Below are positions 1 to 7,608 of a DNA stretch of 64,000 nucleotides, one piece after another. This stretch comes from Desulfolucanica intricata (GTDB lineage: Bacteria > Bacillota > Desulfotomaculia > Desulfotomaculales > Desulfofarciminaceae): NCBI RefSeq assembly GCF_001592105.1, contig NZ_BCWE01000007.1, positions 124,001 to 188,000 on the forward strand, given 5' to 3'. The first letter of the stretch is position 1. Each line of letters begins with the position of its first letter. The notes under the pieces are model-generated. The model did not search any database. It was not told the origin of the DNA and saw nothing but the letters and a program-made list of their open reading frames with translations. The position numbers were made by a program, and so were the translations under genes.

Positions 1-283
1 TTTTCTCCGGGCGCTCGCCGGAGGAAAGATTATCTGCTTCGTAGACAATTAATGTTTCATTAGTAGGCAGTGAAAAAACATCAAGCTGATCATGCCTGGC
101 ATTTTTCCCGGACATATGATGATGACGCAAAGCAAAAACAGATATGGTACCTGCAATACCCTGCTCCTCAAGCCACCCGGCACCTATCTCCTGGTGGGTT
201 TTGTTATTTTTTTTGTTAGCACGCATTATGAATTTCCCAATGTCATGCAATAGTGCACCCTTGATAATATCCGAAAAATTCAT
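1..283 (-). CDS. csm1: Csm1/Cas10 N-terminus (type III-A CRISPR), partial
   Basis: This is the N-terminal 94 residues of a Cas10/Csm1 large subunit; the rest lies beyond the window edge. Cas10 is the signature subunit of type III interference complexes, carrying an HD single-strand DNase and usually a cyclic-oligoadenylate-making Palm domain. Visible here are the HD motif in GALLHDIGKF near residue 9, a downstream RHHH segment near 53, and YEADNLSSGERPE near 81, matching the Csm1 'AD..SSG' signature. ATG 283 follows AGGAGGTG with a 5-nt gap. It lies downstream of array 1 on the same strand but after a terminator, so it probably has its own promoter. The Palm domain and the other csm genes cannot be seen. 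The Csm1 versus Cmr2 call rests on the N-terminal motif pattern. Confidence 0.85.
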   Translation of the reverse strand, partial: MNFSDIIKGALLHDIGKFIMRANKKNNKTHQEIGAGWLEEQGIAGTISVFALRHHHMSGKNARHDQLDVFSLPTNETLIVYEADNLSSGERPEK

Positions 284-494
284 GCTTTCACCTCCTTGAA
301 TTTGTGTTAAAAGTTTAACCATACTCAAAAATTCTACAAATTGGATACATTTACCTCTAAAATAGTCTAAATTTTTTTAATTTATGCAACTTATAGCATA
401 GCTTCAAATCACCCTTTCATTTTTTTAATATTATAGACCAACAGGTAGGAGAAAAAATTTCCGTTAATTTGCACAAAAAAACAGCCTTATGGCA

Positions 495-531
495 GAAATA
501 TAAAAACCGGAAGCATAAAGGACTTCCGGTT
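495..531 (-). terminator. Intrinsic terminator after CRISPR array 1
   Basis: A perfect 9-bp stem (505-513 with 523-531, AACCGGAAG/CTTCCGGTT) is followed on the minus strand by TTTTTATATTT. It lies past the leader-distal end of array 1 and before csm1, so it should end the pre-crRNA transcript. The rest of 284-660 shows no gene; it presumably holds the csm1 promoter. Confidence 0.7.
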
Positions 532-660
532 AAACAACTCACTGTATTATTATTCTATGTATTTGAGAATGAAATTTATACCGGTCAAAAAACTATACAG
601 GTAATTGTTTATTCCAAAGGAGTATTCTTGCAAAATGAAACGTCGAGAAACAAAACTGTT

Positions 661-1034
661 TTTTCAATTCCCTACGGGAATTATTTTGTTTTTAGACTTG
701 CCACTTTCAACTGTTCCAGAATTACTTTCGCTCGGGTATGAATGTTTCAATTCCCTACGGGAATTATTTTGTTTTTAGACTGTTTAGCGAAAAATTGGAA
801 ACATAGACATTGCTGGAGGTTTCAATTCCCTACGGGAATTATTTTGTTTTTAGACTCCCTGCTACTTTCTTCAAACCTTCCGCTACCGATTTGTTTCAAT
901 TCCCTACGGGAATTATTTTGTTTTTAGACTTTTAGATTTTGCTCAGATGTATGAGTTTAAAATATCTGATAGTTTCAATTCCCTACGGGAATTATTTTGT
1001 TTTTAGACATACGGGAATTATTTTGTTTTTAGAC
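661..1034 (-). CRISPR. CRISPR array 1: five full repeats and one truncated repeat
   Basis: The 36-nt repeat cores start at 662, 745, 820, 894 and 973. Four of the five are preceded by G, giving a 37-nt unit; the 662 copy is preceded by T. Spacers are about 46, 38, 37 and 42 nt. Read on the minus strand the unit ends in ATTGAAAC, the classic crRNA 5' handle of type I-B/III systems, and holds a short palindrome (AATTCCC-TAC-GGGAATT). A sixth repeat at 1010-1034 lacks its first 11-12 nt and abuts the fifth with only one base between. It lies at the leader-proximal end, so transcription runs right to left from the leader at 1066-1246. Confidence 0.97.
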
Positions 1035-1065
1035 GTTTTGTAATTATATTCAGAAATGAAACTAA

Positions 1066-1246
1066 GGAGCCATTGAAATACCTGGTCTGAAAAGCAGTTT
1101 TTCGAGCATCGCCAAAATTTCGCCTGGTTCTTACTATATTACACCAATTTGCAGCTAATGTAAAGTCCCCAATCCCTTGATTTTACTGGTTTTTTGAAAG
1201 ATCGAGCATCCCCCGGGGTTTCTGCACACCAGCGATGCTCGATCTT
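1066..1246 (-). promoter_or_regulatory. CRISPR leader 1 with minus-strand promoter
   Basis: This AT-rich segment between array 1 and cas2 is nearly identical to 3969-4150. It holds a good minus-strand promoter: TTTACA (1159-1164), 17-nt spacer, TAATAT (1136-1141), firing into the array. The octamer CGAGCATC occurs three times (1103-1110, about 1203-1210, and inverted at 1234-1241). The last two form a perfect 14-bp inverted repeat (1197-1210/1234-1247) directly after the cas2 stop, which could be a terminator or a protein-binding site. The 31 nt at 1035-1065, between truncated repeat and leader, have no counterpart in leader 2. Confidence 0.8.
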
Positions 1247-1525
1247 TTAGAGTATAAAAATACCATCTCCGAATGGTTCTCCACTTCTGCCTAATCGTAG
1301 TATATCCTTCTGACAGCGAATACACTGCCGGTAAAAGATTATGCTGTCTGTATCTCTTTTCATAAGCCGCTCCAACTTATAGCGCAGTAATAAATAATCT
1401 TCATCTTTTAAACGCGCTTCAAATACGCTGTATTGAACAGGAACAGCATAATCACGCAGCAGTTTATATATTTTATTTCTTCTCTTATCATCACTAATAT
1501 CATAAGTAATTATATAATGTTTCAT
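1247..1525 (-). CDS. cas2: CRISPR-associated endonuclease Cas2
   Basis: A Cas2 protein of 92 residues, the dimeric core of the Cas1-Cas2 spacer integrase. It starts MKHYIITYDIS, the ferredoxin-like first strand ending in the conserved Asp, and closes with the C-terminal strand GDGIFIL. Two cysteines (CIRC) lie in the last third. ATG 1525 is chosen over an upstream in-frame ATG (1558) because the family begins here. It lies 4 nt past the cas4-cas1 stop, so the two are translationally coupled. The stop codon touches the leader 1 inverted repeat. Confidence 0.93.
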   Translation of the reverse strand: MKHYIITYDISDDKRRNKIYKLLRDYAVPVQYSVFEARLKDEDYLLLRYKLERLMKRDTDSIIFYRQCIRCQKDILRLGRSGEPFGDGIFIL

Positions 1526-1529
1526 AATC

Positions 1530-3167
1530 TTAACGCACCAAAAAAGGTTTATATTCATAAAGTTCGCCCTGCAAAACCTTGGCTAAAAAGCGTGCTTGTA
1601 ATTCAAATATACGCAGGTATGGCAAATTGTAATTAAATATTGGGTGAGTAATCATTTCATGCCTGCGCTCTTCGTAGGCACGGTAAAATTTTTTTCGCCC
1701 GCTGTCGTTGAGAAAAGTTCCGGTCACCTGGCATTCAAAATCGTCTTTGTTTATAACTCCTTTATTCAGCACTTTTAAAACCAGCGAATCTACAATAATA
1801 GGGCGAAACTCCTCCATTAAATCTAATGCCAGAGCGGGTCTCCCATAATTTGACCGGTGGAGGAAACCGATATACGGATCAAATCCTACCACCTGAACGG
1901 CCGAGGAAATGTCTTTGGTTAATAAAGAATACCCGTAACCCAGCAATGCATTTACCGGATCTTCCGGTGGCCGGCGATTTCGCTTGTTAAAATTAAAAGG
2001 AACCGTATCTTTTATTAAGCAGTTAAAGACTTTGAAATATTCCTTAGAACAAATGCCCTCTATACCTAATAAGCTGTTTAATGAAGTAATATCATCCAAT
2101 TTCTTTAACATAGATTTTATTTTTGTTATTGCTAGTAACAAGTTTTTGTCCTTCTGGGTTCGGTTATGGCGAACCAGCAAGGTGCGCATATTTGTTAATT
2201 TTCCCCGAACAAATTCTCTGGCATATTTTAAACACTGTGAATTCGACTGAAAAGCTTTATGTTGGGCAATACGTAAAACAGAATTTTTTGACAAAGAAGG
2301 TTGTAAACAGCCATAATATTTACCGCCTCGGGATAAAAAATGTACTTCAGTTCCCCGCTCTAAAAGAATTTTTATTAACTGGGCAGAGATATTTACTGTA
2401 CCCGAAAGTACTACCTGCTCCAAATTACATAAAGGCATATCTATAAGCGTATCCTTTTCCTTGGTAACCCAAATTCTTTCTCCTTTTTTACGCACATATG
2501 CGCCTGGTTCATCTACATATAATACTCTTCCTTGATTAAAACACGGTATTGGACGTACTGTCTTTTTGCGACTTTCATCTACCAGGCAGGATACTTCAAA
2601 AGGAAGGCAGCGACGTGCTAAAGCACACCCTTCACAGCGTGCATCGGCTGCAGGGGTGGGTATTTCACCGGAATTAATAATTTCAAACCCCCTGTTAACA
2701 GTTTTTTCTACCAAAGAGCGAAGAGACTCGTCCAGCACTACTTCCCGCCGGGTACGTGATTGTACATAATAAATATAACCCCGGTTAATGTCCCGGCCAA
2801 GTTTTTCTTCTAATACCATGGCCTGAGCACAAACCTGTACGTCATCGCTAAGGCTTTCTTTCAGGCTGCCTTTTTTGTATTCAACCGGATATATCTCCGA
2901 ATCTTCTTCTACTACATCAACTACCCCAATAAGACGTAACTTTTCTGAAGATATCATAACTGAACGTACTTGGCTGTATCCTTCCCTGGCAACACGGGTA
3001 CGCTCGTTACGCCGATCTTCCTGTAAACGGCCTTCTAAAACATGAGCATTTAAATCCTGTGCACCTTCAACTACCCGGTAATAAAAATTTCGCGGACAGT
3101 ATAAAATTTCGGCTATTGCAGAGATCGGTAAATATATATGTTCATTATTAGTTTTTAACATTTCCAT
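1530..3167 (-). CDS. cas4-cas1: Cas4-Cas1 fusion protein
   Basis: A fusion of the Cas4 Fe-S exonuclease and the Cas1 integrase, about 545 residues. The Cas4 part (about residues 1-190) shows YCPRNFYY near its N-terminus, the PD-(D/E)XK segment GVVDVVEE...VEYKKG, and C-terminal cysteines CEGCALARRC, which together should bind a [4Fe-4S] cluster. The Cas1 part follows from VLYVDEPGAYV with the central SGTVNISAQ and C-terminal FRPIIVDSLVL regions. Cas4 helps select and trim PAM-containing prespacers. ATG 3167 follows GAGGTG by 9 nt; the longer upstream frame has no homology. Fusions like this are known in type I-B, I-G and V systems; here the visible effector is type III. Confidence 0.93.
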   Translation of the reverse strand: MEMLKTNNEHIYLPISAIAEILYCPRNFYYRVVEGAQDLNAHVLEGRLQEDRRNERTRVAREGYSQVRSVMISSEKLRLIGVVDVVEEDSEIYPVEYKKGSLKESLSDDVQVCAQAMVLEEKLGRDINRGYIYYVQSRTRREVVLDESLRSLVEKTVNRGFEIINSGEIPTPAADARCEGCALARRCLPFEVSCLVDESRKKTVRPIPCFNQGRVLYVDEPGAYVRKKGERIWVTKEKDTLIDMPLCNLEQVVLSGTVNISAQLIKILLERGTEVHFLSRGGKYYGCLQPSLSKNSVLRIAQHKAFQSNSQCLKYAREFVRGKLTNMRTLLVRHNRTQKDKNLLLAITKIKSMLKKLDDITSLNSLLGIEGICSKEYFKVFNCLIKDTVPFNFNKRNRRPPEDPVNALLGYGYSLLTKDISSAVQVVGFDPYIGFLHRSNYGRPALALDLMEEFRPIIVDSLVLKVLNKGVINKDDFECQVTGTFLNDSGRKKFYRAYEERRHEMITHPIFNYNLPYLRIFELQARFLAKVLQGELYEYKPFLVR

Positions 3168-3276
3168 AACTATCAGCACCTCATAATTTACATATCCTAC
3201 CATTAAACCTTTCCATCTTAGCTTTTCAATATACTCTAGGTTATGAAAATAATAAAAACTAAGTTTACTACCAACG

Positions 3277-3310
3277 AAAAGGAGGCTGCCCATTATATGA
3301 GCAGCCTCCT
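3277..3310 (-). terminator. Terminator between array 2 and cas4-cas1
   Basis: A 9-10 bp stem (GGAGGCTGC 3281-3289 with GCAGCCTCC 3301-3309) is followed on the minus strand by TTTTCG. It should stop the array 2 transcript, so cas4-cas1 needs its own promoter in 3168-3276. No other gene is visible in 3168-3470. Confidence 0.6.
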
Positions 3311-3470
3311 ATATCACGTCTACCGTTCGTTACACAATGAATATTGTTTACTCACATTTTAAAAAAATAATCTAAATTAGTACAGGTTGAAATTATTAAC
3401 TAAAAGAAAGGGCTGAAATTCGTAAGATTTAAGGTATATGGATAACAGGCGTGATATAAACCGGGGTGAT

Positions 3471-3958
3471 GTTTCAATTCCCTACGGGAATTATTTTGTT
3501 TTTAGACATAAAAATGAAACAAATTAGAGCGCTAGAACTAAGAATTTCAATTCCCTACGGGAATTATTTTGTTTTTAGACACCATCCAGCGTTGGGCCTG
3601 TGATAAACAAATTGCTCAAATAATTTCAATTCCCTACGGGAATTATTTTGTTTTTAGACAGGATATTTTTCTACGGGCAGATACCGATGAAATGGCATTT
3701 CAATTCCCTACGGGAATTATTTTGTTTTTAGACACACAATAACCTGCGGGGTATTGGTTTCTGCTTTCAATGATTTCAATTCCCTACGGGAATTATTTTG
3801 TTTTTAGACGAGAAACGCGGTTATACACGAATCACCCGCCAGGAAGCATTTCAATTCCCTACGGGAATTATTTTGTTTTTAGACTCGGGATATATTTCAC
3901 CGCCTCCCTGGAAATGGCCAGATTTCAATTCCCTACGGGAATTATTTTGTTTTTAGAC
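3471..3958 (-). CRISPR. CRISPR array 2: seven repeats, six spacers
   Basis: The 36-nt repeat cores start at 3472, 3545, 3624, 3698, 3774, 3849 and 3923 and are identical to those of array 1. Spacers are about 36-42 nt. The base before the core is A in six copies and G only in the leader-distal copy at 3472. Transcribed from the minus strand, the handle is thus ATTGAAAT for six units and ATTGAAAC for the oldest one, while array 1 has ATTGAAAC in four of five. The leader lies on the right side at 3969-4150. Confidence 0.97.
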
Positions 3959-3968
3959 GGCAGCGCCC

Positions 3969-4150
3969 GGAGCCATTGAAATACCTGGTCTGAAAAGCAG
4001 TTTTTCGAGCATCGCCAAAATTTCGCCTGGTTTTTACTATATTACACCAATTTGCAGCTAAAGTAAAGTCCCCAATCCCTTGATTTTACTGGTTTTTTGA
4101 AAGATCGAGCATCCCCCGGGATTTCTGCACACCAGCGATGCTCGATTTTT
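3969..4150 (-). promoter_or_regulatory. CRISPR leader 2, near-identical copy of leader 1
   Basis: This matches 1066-1246 with only a handful of substitutions, for example T for C in the CTGGTT(C/T)TTACT stretch and A for T before GTAAAG. The promoter is kept: TTTACT (4062-4067), 17 nt, TAATAT (4039-4044), minus strand. The three CGAGCATC copies are kept too. Only 10 nt separate it from the first repeat of array 2, compared with 31 nt plus a broken repeat in array 1. Confidence 0.8.
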
Positions 4151-4180
4151 TTAGTATAATAATACCATCACCAAAGAATA
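4151..4180 (-). pseudogene. Scrap of a second cas2 3' end
   Basis: Right of leader 2 the minus strand reads FGDGIIIL, matching the Cas2 C-terminus FGDGIFIL at the same spacing from the leader as in copy 1. Homology stops after about 30 nt. It is too short to be a gene, but it shows that the duplicated segment included the end of cas2. The sequence at 4181-4318 shows nothing recognisable. Confidence 0.6.
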
Positions 4181-4318
4181 ATTTTTTGCGCAACACCGTG
4201 GTTGTTTTTGATAAACTAGATTTAGATCAGTGTTATTCCTACCCAATATCTTTACAGCATCATAACAAGGATAATTTTACATTTTATACACGTATATAAA
4301 GGAATTTAGGGCAGCTGT

Positions 4319-4615
4319 TTAGAAGTATATATTCCCTAAACCATTTCGTTTTACTAAAGAGGTGTAATTATGCCCGAAAAAGACATAGCTATCATTAGTA
4401 GTATTACCGGGGTAGACTGCTTTTTTAAACTGAGTCCCGATAAATGGTAGGACAGGGTTTCCTGCAGGAAGACTTTTACTCCTAATGGCAGAAAGTGCAA
4501 AATCCATAAGGAGCCCGGGACTTTCCGCAAGTAATGTTTGCAATTCATTCTCACTGGCAAAACCCACCGGCAATAGTTTTTTGTTTTCATTTATTTGTTT
4601 ATAAATTATTGGCAT
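4319..4615 (-). pseudogene. Truncated protein, possible nuclease-family N-terminus
   Basis: A 98-codon frame with a believable start (GCAGGTGG, 6 nt, ATG 4615). Residues 1-40, with FASENELQTLLAESPGLL, resemble the N-terminal segment of some predicted endonucleases of the NucS/DUF91 kind; that is a memory-based resemblance only. The remaining sequence looks non-homologous and the frame ends early. No catalytic motif is visible. It sits between the helicase-nuclease pair and CRISPR leader 2, on the same strand, and is probably a remnant of a larger gene lost when the locus was rearranged. Confidence 0.35.
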
Positions 4616-4641
4616 ATTAATCCACCTGCATCCTAAATTTT

Positions 4642-7608
4642 CTAATATGCATATTCACACGCCAAATTATAGGAGCAGTACCTGCAAGCATTGCCCGCCT
4701 TTGCCGGGAATACCCCGTCTGCTATAGCGATCAGCATACTGAGCATTTCTTTTTTGAACCGGTCCAAATCATCCTGAGTATAGTTAACAGATACTACCAC
4801 ATCAGGTTTCAGGAAATATAAACTGGCTTTACTAATCTTTAAGTCGAATATTTCCTGACAGGCCATTACATAAATGGGCAGCTGCAAACCTTTTTTTACC
4901 TCTTCCTCCGGCGGTACCTCACGGTAAGTTTTGTAGTCCACCACCTCATATGTTCCGTCAGGTAGTTCAAAGATGGCATCGATAAAGCCATGCAGTACTA
5001 CATCACCCAGGCTGTAGTAGAATTCCTGCTCCACCGCTTTCGGTATGCTGCGGGCATAGGGGCTGTTTAAAAAGTTAGCCACCGGATCAAAAGTAGGCTC
5101 AATTGGGCCCGGCGCCGCAGCTGCAGTATCCCGTTCTATTTTCTGCCGCCGTTCTTCTCCCCCCAGCCTTACTTCCTCCGCGGATATATGGCTCAGCTCC
5201 AGATAGCTCTGCCGGAGGAATTCTTTCAGCTCGCCGGCCTCCGGCTTTTGACCCGCAGCCACGGCCCGCCCGTACAGCTCTATGGTTTTATGCACGGCAC
5301 TGCCATAAGCGCCGAAATTACCGGGGCGGCCCGGAACTCCCAGCAAGTACTGCCACTTAAAACGGCGGGGACATTTTGCATAGGTATCTAAGTGAGTGTA
5401 GCTTAAGATTTTCAGCCCGGTAATTCTCTCATTTGTTTCCAACTCACGGGTTAAGCTTTGTAATATCTTCTCATCCGCTTCGATCCGGTTTAGATATTCC
5501 CGGTATACCTCCTGCAGGAAACCATCGCCGGGGGGCTTTTCACCGGTTTCCTGCCAGTAGTCCAGCCACAGTTTCTCCAGTTCTTCATAAGGGATTTCTC
5601 CGGTCTTCTGTACCAGGCACTGCTGGCAAAAACCGGCCACCTGCCGGGCCAGACGCACAGCTTCCCCCTCTTCAGCCGTTTCGGGTTCCAGAACAATAAC
5701 TTGCCCTTCTAATTCCTGTAGAAACGGGCTGGGGCCATGCGGGTTTTTACGCCCCGGTTCTCTTGAGGCCCAGGACAGGTAAAGCCTTTCCATAGCCCGG
5801 GTACAGGCCACATAAAACAGACGTCTTTCCTCTTCGACATCATCATTTTTGCCGGGCCCGAAACCTGCTGCCGTAGCCCGGGCCAGGAATACCACCGGGA
5901 ATTCCAGCCCCTTGGCCGAGTGGGCTGTCATCAGCTTCACCGCAGCTTCCTCAGTGTGCACTTCGGCAGTCTTGCTGTCTTCATCAGCCTCAATTAATAC
6001 TTCCAGATACTCGCAAAAGGCGGTGAGCGAGGTTTCCAGCTTGTTTTGATGAAATTCCCGGGCCAGAGATGCCAGCTTTTGGATGTTGGCCTGCCCGGCT
6101 GTGGTGGTAGCTACTATATTTCGATTCATGATTTCTTCAATTAGCTCAGGCACGTTCCTGTCCAGCCTTAAGGCGCCCAGCGCGGTCAGATCGCTTAAAA
6201 ACAGGTTAATTTTTTCCTTTAAATAATCCACTTCCACAGCCGGCCAGGTAAGATTGTTGAACAGTGTCCCATCACCGCTGCGGTTCCTGGCCAGAGACAG
6301 CAAGTCCTCTTGATTAAAGCCGTATTTTGGCATGGTCAGCACCCGGGCCAGGCTCAGGCTGTCGTAAGGATTATTAATGACCTTTAAAAAACAGATCAGG
6401 GCCCTGGTTTCCGGACAGTCATAAAGGGAAAGTCCACCCACTACCTGAACCGGCAGGCCTAAAGCTTTAATTGCCTCAAAAATACCCCGCAGGTAGCGGC
6501 GTTTACGTACCAGAACAGCTATATCACCGCATTCGTACAGCTTTTCTGTTACCAGCTGCCGAATTGTTCGGGCTATGTACCTTGCTTCTTCCTCAAAGTT
6601 TTCAAACCGCCAGATCACCGGCTGCTCACCGGGTTCTCCGCTGTGGGCTTTAAGCTGTTTATCCGTAAGCCTGGTCTGATTGTTTTTAATTAATTGGTTG
6701 GCCGCATCCAGAATGCACTGGGTGGAACGATAGTTAATATCCAGCACCACGTCAAAAAGCTCCGGAAATAACTCTTGAAAATCCCTGATGTTTTCCACCC
6801 GGGCGTCACGGAAGCCATAAATAGCCTGGTCATCATCACCGACGATGGTAATGTTGCCTCCCGGTCTTGCCAGCATAGTTATCAGCTCAGCCTGGGCTTC
6901 ATCGGTATCCTGGTACTCATCCACAAAGAGGAATTTATAGTTTTCCCGGTATTCCGAAAGCACCTGGGGATACTCTTTAAATAGCCGAAGGGTATAAAAA
7001 ATCATATCGTCATAGTCGATGGCGCCCAGTCCCCGTACCTTTTCCTGTACTAATTCAGCAATCCGCAGCATCTCCTGCATTTCCGGGAGATTCCGGTCGA
7101 AGTTCCGCTCAATTTCTTCCCCGGTCATATGTTTTACTTCCCGGTAAAAGTCCACCAGTTTTTTTACTATCCCATAAGAACCGCCAATCCTGGTACAGTC
7201 CAGGTACCGGATATCAAATTCATCCAGGTTATTTCGGACTATCAGCCACAGCTCAGCAGGGTTCAGAAGTATAGGTTCCGGCGGCAGGCCCAAGAGACCT
7301 CCGTGCCGGGTCAGTACTTCCAGGCAGAAAGAGTGGTAGGTCTGGGCTTTGACCTGCCGGTAGGCTTTTCCCACTGCCCTGTTAATCTTATGGGCCATAT
7401 TTTCGGCCGCCTTTTTACTGAAGGTAAGGAGCAGTATTTCCTCCGGCCCGGCCAGGCCTCTTTCAATGAGGGAAACTACCCGGCTGACCAGAGTGGAAGT
7501 TTTTCCCGTTCCGGCCCCGGCGATGATGCGCAGCGGTCCGGTGCCAAAATTTATCGCCTGCAGCTGACCGGGATTAGGGGTGAAGCCTTTATGATCAGCG
7601 GATGACAT
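4642..7608 (-). CDS. UvrD-like helicase fused to Fe-S RecB-type nuclease (AdnAB-like subunit 2)
   Basis: An SF1A DNA motor with a C-terminal nuclease, 988 residues. Walker A AGAGTGKTSTL lies near residue 31, Walker B VDEYQDTDEAQ near 230, GDDDQAIYGF near 260 and the late helicase motif RRLFYVACTRA near 610. The C-terminal part has a cysteine in YAKCPRRF, the catalytic VVDYKT and LQLPIYV segments, and CRYCSYNLAC, the four-cysteine Fe-S pattern of AddB/AdnAB nucleases. Start ATG 7608 or 7611 follows GAGGTG; the start overlaps the end of the upstream partner gene by about 14 nt. Two motors plus two nucleases in adjacent genes is the AdnAB layout, known from mycobacterial double-strand-break resection. 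Confidence 0.85.
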   Translation of the reverse strand: MSSADHKGFTPNPGQLQAINFGTGPLRIIAGAGTGKTSTLVSRVVSLIERGLAGPEEILLLTFSKKAAENMAHKINRAVGKAYRQVKAQTYHSFCLEVLTRHGGLLGLPPEPILLNPAELWLIVRNNLDEFDIRYLDCTRIGGSYGIVKKLVDFYREVKHMTGEEIERNFDRNLPEMQEMLRIAELVQEKVRGLGAIDYDDMIFYTLRLFKEYPQVLSEYRENYKFLFVDEYQDTDEAQAELITMLARPGGNITIVGDDDQAIYGFRDARVENIRDFQELFPELFDVVLDINYRSTQCILDAANQLIKNNQTRLTDKQLKAHSGEPGEQPVIWRFENFEEEARYIARTIRQLVTEKLYECGDIAVLVRKRRYLRGIFEAIKALGLPVQVVGGLSLYDCPETRALICFLKVINNPYDSLSLARVLTMPKYGFNQEDLLSLARNRSGDGTLFNNLTWPAVEVDYLKEKINLFLSDLTALGALRLDRNVPELIEEIMNRNIVATTTAGQANIQKLASLAREFHQNKLETSLTAFCEYLEVLIEADEDSKTAEVHTEEAAVKLMTAHSAKGLEFPVVFLARATAAGFGPGKNDDVEEERRLFYVACTRAMERLYLSWASREPGRKNPHGPSPFLQELEGQVIVLEPETAEEGEAVRLARQVAGFCQQCLVQKTGEIPYEELEKLWLDYWQETGEKPPGDGFLQEVYREYLNRIEADEKILQSLTRELETNERITGLKILSYTHLDTYAKCPRRFKWQYLLGVPGRPGNFGAYGSAVHKTIELYGRAVAAGQKPEAGELKEFLRQSYLELSHISAEEVRLGGEERRQKIERDTAAAAPGPIEPTFDPVANFLNSPYARSIPKAVEQEFYYSLGDVVLHGFIDAIFELPDGTYEVVDYKTYREVPPEEEVKKGLQLPIYVMACQEIFDLKISKASLYFLKPDVVVSVNYTQDDLDRFKKEMLSMLIAIADGVFPAKAGNACRYCSYNLACEYAY

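Noticed and set aside
469-927. Open frames across CRISPR array 1
   Set aside because: They translate the repeats (FSIPYGNYFVF) and spacers; the palindromic repeat is open by chance. The same holds for 3770-3979.
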